Source of the DNA: Coccinella septempunctata | Lineage: Eukaryota; Arthropoda; Insecta; Coleoptera; Coccinellidae | Assembly (NCBI RefSeq): GCF_907165205.1 | Contig: NC_058189.1 | Coordinates: 44,294,270 to 44,358,269, forward strand | Length of the DNA stretch: 64,000 nt | Direction: 5' to 3' | Shown: positions 10,576 through 23,045 of the stretch, one piece after another | Layout of the letters: each line of letters opens with the position of its first letter | Numbering within the stretch: the stretch's first letter is position 1 | Position numbers and translations under genes: made by a program | Notes under the pieces: model-generated | The model's input: only the letters and a program-made list of their open reading frames with translations | What the model was told of the DNA's origin: nothing | The model's database searches: none

Positions 10576-12564
10576 CTTTCAGCTAGATTGCAATCGGATA
10601 GTTCAGGCAGCACCTACCTTCATCCAGAGATGTTGAGTTAGATACCTTCCAGATGGCGCTAGGTTATGGTCATTACTTCATAGCGACTACTGGCATTTAA
10701 TAGAGGTCCATCAGTTCGTAGACGTTCTTCGTCGAGTTAAGAGTTATGCTACACCGACGAGAAAAACTAAGACCGCAACCATGAGCATATTCAAGATATA
10801 CCTTGGGATCTGCTCGTCCCCGATAAAATATTCTGACCGTTGGCATTCGGAATGATTGGCAAGTTCGATTCGGATGGTAACTGTTAACATTGGTTGATAT
10901 GCTTTCATACCACCCGGTGGTATCTGTCTGAATTATATGAATTCATAATTGTTAGTTGAAAAGGTGGAGTTCATATATAAATCCGCAATGGTCGTAGTAC
11001 TCCTAAGTCGTTAGATCACTGTGTATATATTTAGGAATATGACTTGTTTGTTCGAAAGATCTCGAATAATTGTTGACAATTGATGATGATCATAAATATC
11101 AGTAATCTTGATGAAATTCTCATGTCCCACTTTAGTTGGGACATCCTCTGTATCTGTACCGTTGAATGTAAAACTCGGCAGAGAAAGAATTTAAATAAAA
11201 AATATATGTGCCTCATCTCTATTGGAGTAATATCACTTTTTTCACTATTAATGTTCTCATTGGTCTGATCATATTTTATTTCATAATTTTTTTATTGGTA
11301 GATATGGAGAGCATTCTCCGAGAAAAGAACTGTAGAAAACATTAATTGTGAACGAAGTTCTTCCTGCTTATATGGTCATATTTCATCAAGAGATTCCTTA
11401 TTGAAAAAAAATTTTTTTTTCAGGTAAGAGGAGATCATCATTCATGTTGACGACTGCCTAATATCGTAAGTAGAATCGTTTTTCTGTAACATTCGTTCCA
11501 TTTAACACTCAAGGAACCGCGACTTGTCAGTTAATTACTTCATCAGGAAGTGAAAAAGTGTCTAACTGTTCTCGATCAGACGGCTAGATACATTAATGCG
11601 GTTCTTTTCGACGTTCAAGTGATGATCGTTAACTTTTCTCAATTATACTACTCAAAGCAATCAAACAATTTATGTGGAAAATACGCACACTTCAGTTCGA
11701 AAAAATTCGCATGAAAAATATTATTCTTGAATTACCCCAACTAATGGATGATATTGTGAATCAGCGTGTGTAAAATATCTTGAACTGTTTTCGGAAAGCG
11801 GGTGTACTAGACTGATCCAGTTATTGTAATGCCCTATTCCTATCATTGCTGCAATTGATAAAAATCCTCAGCCTTTCTGTTAGTAGCTACTTCACGAACC
11901 TCTCATGGCTACTCATACCGGCAACTTACTACGAAAATAAATAGATTGCTCATAGGTGATCATTAGTTTCTCTAGCTAGGAGCCCATAGAGTAATGGATG
12001 GTTTATGCAGCTTCACTAAGAACTGAAACTTAAATAAGAACCCAATTTACTTGGTAGTTGGTATTCACGTGATCGCTATCTGCCCTTTGGATTGATTCCT
12101 TGGGTCTAAAGCCCGTTTGTAACAGCCGAGAATTCTCTACCAAATTTTGGTAAGAAAACGGCAGAGATTATTTTGTATGCAACTGAACAGAGAATTCTAC
12201 AGAAAGTACTAATACCTAAGAAAGAAACCAATCCAATTGGCAGCCACCATAAGTAACGGTTGGTTCATGCAGACTCACTTAGAACTAAGAACTACCTAAG
12301 AAAAGAACCAATGTACTGGCAAGTAACGATCACGTTTATGGTACCTACTCTCAGTACTCTCATACAGATATTCCTAAGTTCTTTTCTAAGAGCTAAGTAG
12401 GGATATCGATTACTGCAATTAACTGTTGAGGAGGTCAGTTATCATATGATATAAAATAAGGACAATGTTCTTGACCTTTTGATTACTGACCTGATCTTTC
12501 TCTTCAACTCAGAGCAAAGAAATTAATCTCAAAATTACTTGGCTTTTATGTAGATATTAGTTCT
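10576..12564. other. No gene; old repeat fragments
   Basis: No coding frame is convincing. It contains a repeat at 10640-10930 related to 55998-56660, and a fragment at 12105-12225 related to the short element at 22866-23045. The rest is unassigned AT-rich DNA. Confidence 0.45.
10640..10930 (+). repeat. Dispersed repeat, related to 56362-56660, with eroded hammerhead
   Basis: It shares in order CAGATGGCGCT / TGGCGCTCTGG, a GGTCCATCA block, a TTCTTCGTCG or TTCTCCATCGG block, an AACCATGAGCA / AACCATGGTCAGCA block, and a GGTGGTAT...CTGAATT block with the 56-kb copy. The CTGATGA...GAAA core of that copy is mutated here (near 10755-10790). Probably an old Penelope-like terminal repeat or related non-autonomous element. 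Confidence 0.5.
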
Positions 12565-13530
12565 TATACAGGGTGGCCCAGATCGTAACCAAGAAATTTT
12601 AACCACGTATTCTACATCAAAAATAAGCCCAAGTTTGTCATATAAACATATGTCGAGAAATGTTTCCTCTCCGAGATACGGGGTGTTCAAATTATAGAAA
12701 AAAAAATGTTTTTTATTAATAACTCTCACACTGCTTGAAATATTTTTATGAAATTCGAGAAATAGGTTTTGAGCGTCAAGGAGCACTTTTTGCATAATAT
12801 AATTTCTTTTTTATTTTACCAGTGGCGTCCGTACTGCAGCGAGACTGAATATTTTCAGATGAAAAAATTATACGCCACTGGTTTTTCCGACAATAAAAAT
12901 TACTGTTTAAATCCTTATTTAATTTGGAGCAAATTCGGTTTCTTGACTTTTTGCTTTACGAGGCACCGTTTCCGGTTCAAAAAATAACACACATTCTCAT
13001 GCATGAAGAAATCGCCAAAATTTGATATGGTAGGTACATAATAATAATAAGACTATTTTTGATATATAAAATTTAGGCGATTTCTTCATGCATTAGAATG
13101 TGTTTAACTTTTTTAACCGGAAACGGTGCCTCGTACAGCAAAAAGTCTAGAAAACGAATTTGCTCCAAATTAAATAAGGATTTAAATAGTAATTTTTATT
13201 GTCGGAAAAACCAGTGACGTATCATTTTTTTATCTGAAAATATTCAGTCTCGCTGCAGTACGGACGCCACTGGTAGAATAAAAAAGAAATTATATTATGC
13301 AAAAAGTGCTCCTTGACGCTCAAAACCTTTTTTTCAAATTTCATAAAAATATTTCAAGCAGTGTGAGAGTTATTAATAAGAAACTTTTTTTTTTCTATAA
13401 TTTTAACACCCCGTATCTCGGAGAGAAAACATTTCTCGACATATGTTTATATGACAAACTAGGGCTTATTTTTTATGTAGAAAAAAATGTTTTAAAATTT
13501 CTTGGTTACGATCTGGACCATCCTGTATAC
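12565..13530. mobile_element. Palindromic (foldback) non-autonomous element
   Basis: Two arms of about 460 bp (12565-13024 and 13075-13529) are reverse complements with a few mismatches, separated by a loop of about 50 bp. Each outer end reads TATACAGG(G/A)TGG, a terminus shared with other elements in the window. The two mirror frames at 12535-12795 (-) and 13297-13575 (+) are the same sequence read twice and are not genes. No transposase is encoded. Confidence 0.75.
12820..12880. repeat. hAT-like mini-terminus pair inside left palindrome arm
   Basis: A 61-bp stretch begins CAGTGGCGT and ends ACGCCACTG, which resembles hAT-type terminal repeats. It is copied inverted in the right arm (ending at 13272). 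No 8-bp duplication flanks it. Confidence 0.4.
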
Positions 13531-14524
13531 ACGAATCGTGGGATCTTTAATGCGATGAAAAATGAAATATCTTAAACTTAAGAGTGAAAAACTTATATTA
13601 ATGTATCACCATTTTATGGCTGTATTATGGTTCGTTCGTAAGTGCATATATGATTGGACATGCTTTTGGATATGCCAAAATGCCATAAGTCGAAATTCAA
13701 CTGTCATCAGTTATTACTGATTGAATTTTTAATTATATTCTCTTAACAGTTCAATCTTTACCCGTCCGCATTCAATGATGAATGACGGTTTTGCGCAGTG
13801 AAATAATTTTTCGCAATCACTAAAACAGCTGTGTGAAGCTTTCAAGAGCTACCTTTCTGAAGAACAATAATCAATAAAGATCAAATTGAGAAAAATCGGT
13901 GTTAGTATGCGGGTATTAATGAATGGTTGAGGAAACTGTTATGTGAAATCAGAACAAGGAGTCAACTATTCAACTCCCGATATTGCGTGAGCGGCAGTAC
14001 TCAAACAGTTCTCGATTTGAATTTGAATTGCTCGATTTTACCTATGCATTGACTGATAACATTGTTCAAGTTTATGTTGAACAATTTTTCATGTAATATT
14101 GTCGGTGGAATTATTCTCCGGTTGATCCGTATTTTCTTATTTGATAGTTCAAAATGAAGAATTGGAATGGAATTTCTTACATTCATGCAATTGGTCCAAC
14201 ATCAATCAATCACATAATATGTCATCGACATTCGTGAAAAAACAATGCTAAAAATAGTTCAATAATTGTTTCTAATCAATTCAACAAACACAGCGAGAAT
14301 CACGAAACTTCTTTATAGTCATACTGTCACTTTTCTTAAAGTAATTCTCAACAATTTCATGGACCACTCCAATACCAAAGCCGATTTATTCTCTTAATTG
14401 TATCAAGGCTTGGAACAAAAATAAATGAAATGGCCATTGACGTGCTATGAGTGTAGTTGTTGTGGTAAACACATTCGATGCTTCTATGTGTAGCGCGACA
14501 CTAAGGCAGTGGCTTAAATTATAT
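13531..14524. other. No gene recognised
   Basis: AT-rich spacer without recognisable frames or repeats. Confidence 0.45.
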
Positions 14525-14940
14525 AAATTTACTAGCTGACCCGGCAAACGTTGTTTTGCCATATAAATAATTTCCTAGTAATTTCTAGTGTAGACAAAAA
14601 ATAGCTTACTTATTGATTGATCACTTTTCGACCGGAGAGGAAAAATGATTAAATTACTAAAATGGCTATTAAAAAATAAGGGTTGATCGTAGAAGGGTGA
14701 AAATTGAGGATTGTATGTATTTTTGTATGTTGCATCATAAAAAAATAGAAATTAAAAATTTTGTCCAAAAAATGAAATAAAAAATTTGGGGGTGGACTAC
14801 CCCTAACATTTAGGGGGATGAAAAATAGATGTTGGCCGATTCTCATAGATACCGGATAAGCACAAAAATTTCATCAAAATCGGTCAAGCCGTTTCGGAGG
14901 AGTATGGTAACGAAAACTATGACACGAGAATTTTATTTAT
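14525..14940 (+). repeat. Dispersed repeat starting CTGACCCGGCAAACG
   Basis: Non-coding block with a start (TAGCTGACCCGGCAAACG) and an end (ATCAAAATCGGTCAAGCC, then GTTTCGGAGGAGTATGGTAA, finishing TTTATTTATTAGAT) that I recognise as a widely seen arthropod interspersed repeat pattern. I cannot assign its class (LINE 3' end or DNA element). Only one copy is in this window. Confidence 0.4.
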
Positions 14941-15349
14941 TAGATATACGTCCTACCTTTTCGTATTGAAAATACATGTGTCAACTGTCTCACTTGTGAT
15001 TGGTGACACTAAGCAACTATCTCACTGCAGTCTTTGGAAACCAACAAAAGTTTATTTTCCATGCCTTGTATCTATGTTCCAAGTATCAAGGTCATGAAAA
15101 GAGAGGGTTGCGACATTTAATGATGCCTTAGCGCGCTTTAAAATTCTGTGTAAGACAGTGGAATGAATGTTTTTACTCTTGTTGCAAGTTCACATCCATA
15201 CAAGACAATTTGAGTACCGCTGATCTACAGTTAATAAGTACCTACCTGCTGTTCGGAATTGTTTTATCAACGTTGCGTCGGAGGAACAATGGATTATTAC
15301 TCTAGCTTTATTATTATGATTCTTTTCCACTTGTACTTTTTCATCCGAG

Positions 15350-15552
15350 CGAGATTTACGATCTTGCGGAGAAATTTATTGCAGATTTATCTGCACGTGG
15401 TTTACCCAGAAAAATTGATTATAATACGGATATCGCCAGAGGTGGGTATACAAGAGAAGTATTTGCATTAGAGAAGCAGGGCATCACCCCACATTCACTT
15501 TTCTACCTGAAATTTGCAGCAATAAAGCAGCTCAATATTCACTTTGCAAACG
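15350..15552 (+). CDS. Candidate internal exon of an unidentified host gene
   Basis: A 203-nt block has a pyrimidine-rich stretch and AG just before it (CTTTTTCATCCGAG) and a good donor (AACG then GTGAGC) just after. The frame inside is fully open and reads EIYDLAEKFIADLSARGLPR, then KIDYNTDIARGG, YTREVFALEKQGITPHSLFY and LKFAAIKQLNIHFAN. Its composition (mixed, charged, few runs of Lys/Asn/Phe) is unlike the junk frames around it. One base precedes the first codon and one follows the last, so it would join phase-1 introns at both sides. I do not recognise the family, and no neighbouring exon could be found. It could also be a fragment of a captured or repeat-borne gene. Confidence 0.38.
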
Positions 15553-17458
15553 GTGAGCGTTCTAGGCTATTCATGAAGGTCTACTACGATATTTTTGATG
15601 TCACATGAGATAAGACAGCTGTTATTTATTGTAAATCTCCACCCGAATATTATTTCATTTATATTCTACTCGTATCCACCTACAGTTTCCAGTTGTGTTT
15701 CAGATTATTCAATTATTTAAAAAATTATAATTTCGAAAATGAAAAATTATGTTGAAAGAGATAACCTGCTAATCAGCCGAGGCAAATCAGCACGAAAAGT
15801 TGAATCTACCTAAAAGTTAGATCTCCGGGCTTACTGGTAATACTTACTATCTGAATAATATGTAACTTGGAAATCTCATCTCAAAAGATATCTTCAAATT
15901 ATGTTGTGGAGAAGAAACTTTGAATAAGAACTAAGTGAGTTTTTCAATGAAATAACCTTACTCGGTAGTTTCAATCCGGGAACAGATACCTGGTGTGAAA
16001 CGCATCCGTGTTCAAGAGACAATGTTACATTCAAATTTGATCAGTTTGGTCTGAAAATAATGGATGGGTTGATATATCTGCCAATTGATCAAATCACATG
16101 GAAATTTCAATTCAAATATTATTTCATTATTCTCTTAATATCCTTTATCCATAAATCTGTTATCTTTATGAATGGGTCAAATGAAACCTTACCACTACAT
16201 CAACCCATATGGGAAGTTGTTAATGTTTTTCATCCCAAAAGAAGTTGAACATTTTGCAGTCAATTTCCTTACCGTTCGAAAGAGATCGAAATGGGTTTTG
16301 TAATTTCTAGAAAATAAGAAGAACACCGGGAAAAGCAATTGAGTAAGCCAGTTTTTCGTTCATTACTCCTGATATAATTCACTCTATAATTTCGTGGAAC
16401 GTACAACTAACGGATAGTGTGGAACAACATCAGCAGTACTTTCATTACGATAGCGTTACTGACCATGTATACTGTTGATGAAACTGCGAACACTTTCGAT
16501 TTTTTAAATTATTAAACTGATTGCGGTTTCATTATGACTTATTATACCTACTTAGTGAACTATGTTTGCTCTTCTTTGATGCATGACGTATGAGTTGCAT
16601 CTACGTTAACAACTCAATTATAAATGATACGTTAGTTGGAATGTGGATGCTGGTTGGTAATAATGAAATATTGTGGCTTTCTTCTGCCATTAGGTCGGGA
16701 ATTATGCTGAAGATGCATCTGATGCGCTATTGAAATTTCTGTTGAATTATTCTTTGGTGAATTTTGTTATCTCGTTCTTTGAATTATTCGAGAATTGGAT
16801 CAACAATAAATATGGAACGAATTGAAATTCCTCAAGGACTTTCAATACGTTGCAACGTATTGTTTGAGAAACGTGAAATGTTACTCATCTAAAATTATTC
16901 ATAACTATAAGGGATGTAAGTAACACTTTCTAGCGAGGGCTGGCAAAAAAGGGACTAGTAAATGTTAAATCCCGTGAAGTATAAAATTTTTTTTCTCCTC
17001 CCTGCAGAATTTATTCTCGGACTTTTATTTCTAATTCGAAACTTTTTTTACGAGATTACGGACAGCTTTCACCGGTATCTACATCGTCATAAGCATTGTT
17101 ATCAAAGATTATACAGTAGAAAGATAGGAAATGCCCTCATATCTCTAGTAGTAAAAGCCGACTACATTTTGGTCAGTGGAAACACGCTTGACAATGAGAT
17201 GGCGCTGAAAACGCACCGTCAATACAGAAAAACTTTTTAATAACAGTTTTCTGTTTTTAATTGAGGGGCTCGAAATTCAGAAAACAAACATCCTAAGCGA
17301 CAAAACAAAAGTATGGTTTTGTTTTGTGATCAGGATGTGAGTTTTTATCTAATTATTGTTTGGAATCAATTGATATCAATGAAAAACGCTGTTGGAGGGT
17401 TTTTTTTTATTTGCAATTTATAAAAAATTCACAAAAATTGAAATTATGGACAATAAGT
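15553..17458. other. No gene; repeat fragment near the right end
   Basis: Nothing recognisable is coded. At 17095-17215 there is a segment related, in inverted orientation, to repeats at 22640-22800 and 30960-31105. A short imperfect hairpin lies at 17289-17338 (CATCCT...AGGATG around ACAAAACAAAA and TTTTGTTTTGT). Confidence 0.4.
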
Positions 17459-17539
17459 ACCGGTGTGAACCTAGCAGACCGTTTCCAGCAGACCGTTTGA
17501 CGGAAACACCCGAACGCGGTGACCAGTGGCGTACAGCCA

Positions 17540-18665
17540 AAATTTTATAACATGGAAACTATTCGCCGGAGCATAACCATATTTGAAACGTAGGATCTTT
17601 ATATCGATGTGATTAACCACAAAAAAAATCAGCGACTCGCATAGGGATCCAGGGGGTGATTCGTCATCCCCTAAATTTCAAAATTTTATAACACGGAAAC
17701 TATTCGCCGGAGCATAACCATATTTGTTACGTAAGATCGTTATAACGATGAGATTAACCACACAAAAAATCAGCGACTCGCATAGGGATCCAGGGGGTGT
17801 TTCGCCATCCCCTAAATTTCAAAATTTTATAACACGGAAACTATTCGCCGGAGCATAACCATATTTGGAATGTAGGATCTTTATATCGATGTGATTAACC
17901 ACAAAAAAAATCAGCGACTCGCATAGGGATCCAGGGGGTGTTTCGTCATCCCCTAAATTTCAAAATTTTATAACACGGAAACTATTCGCCGGAGCATAAC
18001 CATATTTGTTACGTAAGATCGTTATAACGATGAGATTAACCACACAAAAAATCAGCGACTCGCATAGGGATCCAGGGGGTGTTTCGCCATCCCCTAAATT
18101 TCAAAATTTTATAACACGGAAACTATTCGCCGGAGCATAACCATATTTGAAACGTAGGATCTTTATATCGATGTGATTAACCACAAAAAAAATCAGCGAC
18201 TCGCATAGGGATCCAGGGGGTGATTCGTCATCCCCTAAATTTCAAAATTTTATAACACGGAAACTATTCGCCGGAGCATAACCATATTTGTTACGTAAGA
18301 TCGTTATAACGATGAGATTAACCACACAAAAAATCAGCGACTCGCATAGGGATCCAGGGGGTGTTTCGCCATCCCCTAAATTTCAAAATTTTATAACACG
18401 GAAACTATTTGCCGGAGCATAACCATATTTGGAACGTCTGATCGTTATATCGATGTGATTAACCACAAAAAAAAATCAGCGACTCGCATAGGGATCCAGG
18501 GGGTGTTTCGTCATCCCCTAAATTTCAAAATTTTATAACACGGAAACTATTCGCCGGATCATAACCATATTTGGAATGTAGGATCTTTATATCGATGTGA
18601 TTAACCACAAAAAAAATCAGCGACTCGCATTGGGATCCAGGCGGTGATTCGTCATCCCTTATATT
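17540..18665 (-). repeat. Tandem array, 8 units of 141 bp
   Basis: The landmark GGAAACTATTCGCCGG starts at 17554, 17695, 17836, 17977, 18118, 18259, 18400 (Cs changed) and 18542, a period of 141 (last 142). Units alternate between a form with CTTTATATCGATGTGATT and one with CGTTATAACGATGAGATT, giving a 282-bp higher order. Confidence 0.92.
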
Positions 18666-18669
18666 TCGA

Positions 18670-21628
18670 AATTCGTCATCATCATCATCACCCCCTGGAT
18701 CCCTATGCGAGTCGCTGATTTTTTTTGTGGTTAATCACATCGATATAAAGATCCTACATTCCAAATATGGTTATGCTCCGGCGAATAGTTTCCGTGTTAA
18801 CGAATTTCGAAATATAAGGGATGATGAATCACCCCCTGGATCCCTATGCGAGTCGCTGATTTTTTTTGTGGTTAATCACATCGATATAACGATCCTACGT
18901 ACCAAATACGGTTATGCTCCGGCGAATGGTTTCCGTGTTAACGGATTTCGAAATATAAGGGATGACGAAACACCCCCTGGATCCCAATGCAAGTCGCTGA
19001 TTTTTTGTGTGGTTAATCTCATCGTTATAACGATCCTACGTTCCAAATATGGTTATGCTCCGGCGAATAGTTTCCGTGTTATAAAATTTTGAAATTCCGG
19101 GGATGACGAAACACCCCCTGGATCCCTATGCGAGTCGCTGATTTTTTTTGTGGTTAATCACATCGATATAAAGATCCTACATTCCAAATATGGTTATGCT
19201 CCGGCGAATAGTTTCCGTGTTATAAAATTTTGAAATTTAGGGGATGACGAATCACCCCCTGGATCCCTATGCGAGTCGCTGATTTTTTGTGTGGTTAATC
19301 TCATCGTTATAACGATCCTACATTCCAAATATGGTTATGCTCCGGCGAATAGTTTCCGTGTTATAAAATTTTGAAATTCCGGGGATGACGAAACACCCCC
19401 TGGATCCCTATGCGAGTCGCTGATTTTTTTTGTGGTTAATCACATCGATATAAAGATCCTACATTCCAAATATGGTTATGCTCCGGCGAATAGTTTCCGT
19501 GTTATAAAATTTTGAAATTTAGGGGATGACGAAACACCCCCTGGATCCCAATGCGAGTCGCTGATTTTTTGTGTGGTTAATCTCATCGTTATAACGATCC
19601 TACGTTCCAAATATGGTTATGCTCCGGCGAATAGTTTCCGTGTTATAAAATTTTGAAATTTAGGGGATGACGAAACACCCCCTGGATCCCTATGCGAGTC
19701 GCTGATTTTTTTTGTGGTTAATCACATCGATATAAAGATCCTACATTCCAAATATGGTTATGCTCCGGCGAACAGTTTCCGTGTTATAAAATTTTGAAAT
19801 TTAGGGGATGACGAATCACCCCCTGGATCCCTATGCGAGTCGCTGATTTTTTGTGTGGTTAATCTCATCGTTATAACGATCCTACATTCCAAATATGGTT
19901 ATGCTCCGGCGAATAGTTTCCGTGTTATAAAATTTTGAAATTCAGGGGATGACGAAACACCCCCTGGATCCCTATGCGAGTCGCTGATTTTTTTTGTGGT
20001 TAATCTCATCGTTATAACGATCCTACATTCCAAATATGGTTATGCTCCGGCGAATAGTTTCCGTGTTATAAAATTTTGAAATTCAGGGGATGACGAAACA
20101 CCCCCTGGATCCCTATGCGAGTCGCTGATTTTTTTTGTGGTTAATCACATCGATATAAAGATCCTACATTCCAAATATGGTTATGCTCCGGCGAATAGTT
20201 TCCGTGTTATAAAATTTTGAAATTTAGGGGATGACGAAACACCCCCTGGATCCCAATGCGAGTCGCTGATTTTTTTTGTGGTTAATCACATCGATATAAA
20301 GATCCTACATTCCAAATATGGTTATGCTCCGGCGAATAGTTTCCGTGTTAACGAATTTCGAAATATAAGGGATGATGATTCACCCCCTGGATCCCTATGC
20401 GAGTCGCTGATTTTTTTTGTGGTTAATCACATCGATATAACGATCCTACGTACCAAATATGGTTATGCTCCGGCGAATAGTTTCCGTGTTATAAAATTTT
20501 GAAATTTAGGGGATGACGAATCACCCCCTGGATCCCTATGCGAGTCGCTGATTTTTTGTGTGGTTAATCTCATCGTTATAACGATCCTACATTCCAAATA
20601 TGGTTATGCTCCGGCGAATAGTTTCCGTGTTATAAAATTTTGAAATTCCGGGGATGACGAAACACCCCCTGGATCCCTATGCGAGTCGCTGATTTTTTTT
20701 GTGGTTAATCACATCGATATAAAGATCCTACATTCCAAATATGGTTATGCTCCGGCGAATAGTTTCCGTGTTATAAAATTTTGAAATTTAGGGGATGACG
20801 AAACACCCCCTGGATCCCAATGCGAGTCGCTGATTTTTTGTGTGGTTAATCTCATCGTTATAACGATCCTACGTTCCAAATATGGTTATGCTCCGGCGAA
20901 TAGTTTCCGTGTTAACGAATTTCGAAATATAAGGGATGATGATTCACCCCCTGGATCCCTATGCGAGTCGCTGATTTTTTTTGTGGTTAATCACATCGAT
21001 ATAAAGATCCTACATTCCAAATATGGTTATGCTCCGGCGAATAGTTTCCGTGTTATAAAATTTTGAAATTTAGGGGATGACGAAACACCCCCTGGATCCC
21101 AATGCGAGTCGCTGATTTTTTGTGTGGTTAATCTCATCGTTATAACGATCCTACGTTCCAAATATGGTTATGCTCCGGCGAATAGTTTCCGTGTTAACGA
21201 ATTTCGAAATATAAGGGATGATGATTCACCCCCTGGATCCCTATGCGAGTCGCTGATTTTTTTTGTGGTTAATCACATCGATATAACGATCCTACGTACC
21301 AAATATGGTTATGCTCCGGCGAATAGTTTCCGTGTTATAAAATTTTGAAATTTAGGGGATGACGAAACACCCCCTGGATCCCTATGCGAGTCGCTGATTT
21401 TTTTTGTGGTTAATCACATCGATATAAAGATCCTACATTCCAAATATGGTTATGCTCCGGCGAATAGTTTCCGTGTTATAAAATTTTGAAATTTAGGGGA
21501 TGACGACACACCCCCTGGATCCCTATGCGAGTCGCTGATTTTTTTTGTGGTTAATCACATCGATATAACGATCCTACGTACCAAATATGGTTATGCTCCG
21601 GCGAATAGTTTCCATGTTATAAAATTTT
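18670..21628 (+). repeat. Tandem array, 21 units of 141 bp, opposite orientation
   Basis: The landmark CGGCGAATAGTTTCC recurs from 18779 to 21599, exactly 20 steps of 141. The two unit types largely alternate as in the other array. A variant with AACGAATTTCGAAATATAAG instead of the ATAAAATTTTGAAATT segment recurs irregularly. The 74- to 121-codon + frames here are repeat read-through, not genes. Confidence 0.92.
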
Positions 21629-21708
21629 GGCTGTACGCCACTGGTCACCGCGTTCGGGTGTTTCCGTCGAACGGTCTGCTGGAAACGGTCTGCTAGGTTC
21701 ACACCGGT

Positions 21709-22329
21709 GTTTTGAAATAATAAACTTAGTTGAATTTGTAAAATATCCATATGTCAGAAATTAATATGAACCAATATTCAATATATCATCATAGCATACA
21801 CATTCCATTTACTTACATATATGTAGGTATTATTTATAAAATTTTCAGAACCACGCCAGAGATATACAAGACCTGTAGGTCAGTATATGTTGGTGCTATT
21901 TTTATGATTTCCTAATGATATGGTCTCTTTGTGACACAAATGGATTAATGAATGAACAAAACACTCACAGTAGGTTTCATAAAACTTTGACATTCCAAAC
22001 AACAGTTTGACTGTCACTCGGTTTCCAAATCGAAATCAATAAAACCTCTGCATTTCTGAATATATTGAAAGTGTAGCAATTGAGAATCATTGAATGGACC
22101 TATAAAGGTTATAATTTGCCCCTAATACGCCCTTCATGCAAAAGATGCTTTCTGCATACAACAATTTACGTGGATGAACACTTCTCAATTGACCTGCATT
22201 AAAATGTTCACTGCACATGGTGTAGTCAGTTGTGTTTGCTGAAGTCATTGTCTTGTGAGTTTATGGGCGATTCCATTACCACTATGAACCACTCTCAATG
22301 AATAAGATGTTTTCATTTTGGTATCAAAT
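21709..22329. other. No gene recognised
   Basis: AT-rich spacer right of the foldback element; nothing identified. Confidence 0.45.
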
Positions 22330-22545
22330 ATATTTAAAACCTGTTTGTTCTTCTCGTCTTTATGTAATAATGTATATATACATATATTTTTTTTTCTTTT
22401 GTATAACTGTTTCATTGTACTATATATTCTTTTGAATATTCATGATAAATAATATCTATACAACATGACTTGTCCTATACACATCTTTGTTTGTGTCCTT
22501 TGGATCAATAAATACTATTACTATTACTATTACTATTAATGCCCT
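22330..22545 (+). repeat. 3' end of a LINE, with TACTAT tail
   Basis: The stretch ends TTTGGATCAATAAATACTAT followed by repeats of TACTAT. A poly-adenylation-like AATAAA next to a short tandem tail is typical of the 3' end of Jockey/I/CR1-type non-LTR retrotransposons. No coding part is left. Confidence 0.5.
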
Positions 22546-22800
22546 GAGAATTTTATCCATTTCGGAGCACTGAAAATTAAAATTCAATCATCAATCAAAA
22601 CATTCCAAACCTCTTCGATCAAAATGAACATCTGAAATCTTATAGAATTTCATATGTTTCTGCAAATGGCACTCAAATTAATAATTCAACCAGTCCTGGC
22701 GTCTTAAAAACACGCTTGACACACAGATGGCGCTCAAATCGCTTTAGTCGCCTCGTTTCCCATCTTTCTACTGTATAATCTTTGATTGTTATTTTAACTA
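22546..22800 (+). repeat. Dispersed repeat, related to 30890-31105
   Basis: Shared order of landmarks: ATTTCATA...TTTCTG, AAATGGC(A/C)CTCAAAT, CCAGTC, AACAC, AGATGGC, TTTAGTCGC(C/T)T, GTTTCCCATCTTTCTACT and ATAATCT. A third, inverted fragment is at 17095-17215. Non-coding; class unknown. Confidence 0.55.
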
Positions 22801-22865
22801 CAACTTCAAGTTGTAGTTGTTCATTATGAAATATTGGGAAAAATTGAAATTATTGTGTATGAAGC

Positions 22866-23045
22866 CCGTCTGTAACAGTCAAGAATTCTCTACAGAATTT
22901 TGGCAAGAAAACGGCAGAGATTATTTTGTATGCAAATGAACAGTAAATTGTACGGAAAGTAGGTACGTATGTAACTGCAGAGAATTCACGGCGCATGAAT
23001 TAACGAGTAAATTCTCTAGAGAATTCTCGGCTGTTGCTCTACAGC
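22866..23045. repeat. Short inverted-repeat element (GAGAATTCTC type)
   Basis: About 180 bp with inverted ends: CTGTAACAG then GAATTCTCTACAG at the left, and CTAGAGAATTCTCGGCTG then TTG and CTACAG at the right. A related left part lies at 12112-12225. No coding capacity. Confidence 0.5.

Larger units (their letters stand above)
17459..21708. mobile_element. Foldback-like element with arms made of 141-bp tandem repeats
   Basis: The outer inverted ends are about 88 bp: 17459-17546 pairs with 21621-21708 (coordinates sum to 39167), starting ACCGGTGTGAACC and containing CAGTGGCGTACAGCC, which resembles a hAT terminus. Inside, a 141-bp unit is repeated 8 times in one orientation (17540-18665) and 21 times in the other (18670-21628). 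The turning point is near 18665-18690, where a short TCATCA run sits. No transposase is encoded, so it would move only in trans, or has grown by unequal exchange. No convincing target-site duplication was seen. Foldback elements with tandem repeats in the arms are known in insects; this one is assigned by structure only. Confidence 0.78.

Noticed and set aside
12535..13575. Two near-identical small proteins (MQKVLLDAQNLF...) on opposite strands
   Set aside because: They are the two mirrored arms of the palindromic element, not a gene pair.
18727..21348. 74- to 121-codon + frames with repeated residues (NHIDIKILHSKYGYAPANS)
   Set aside because: They are read-through of the 141-bp satellite; a period of 141 is a multiple of three, so frames stay open by chance.
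17459..21708. CRISPR array
   Set aside because: The repeats are contiguous 141-bp units without unique spacers, in an insect-type genome.
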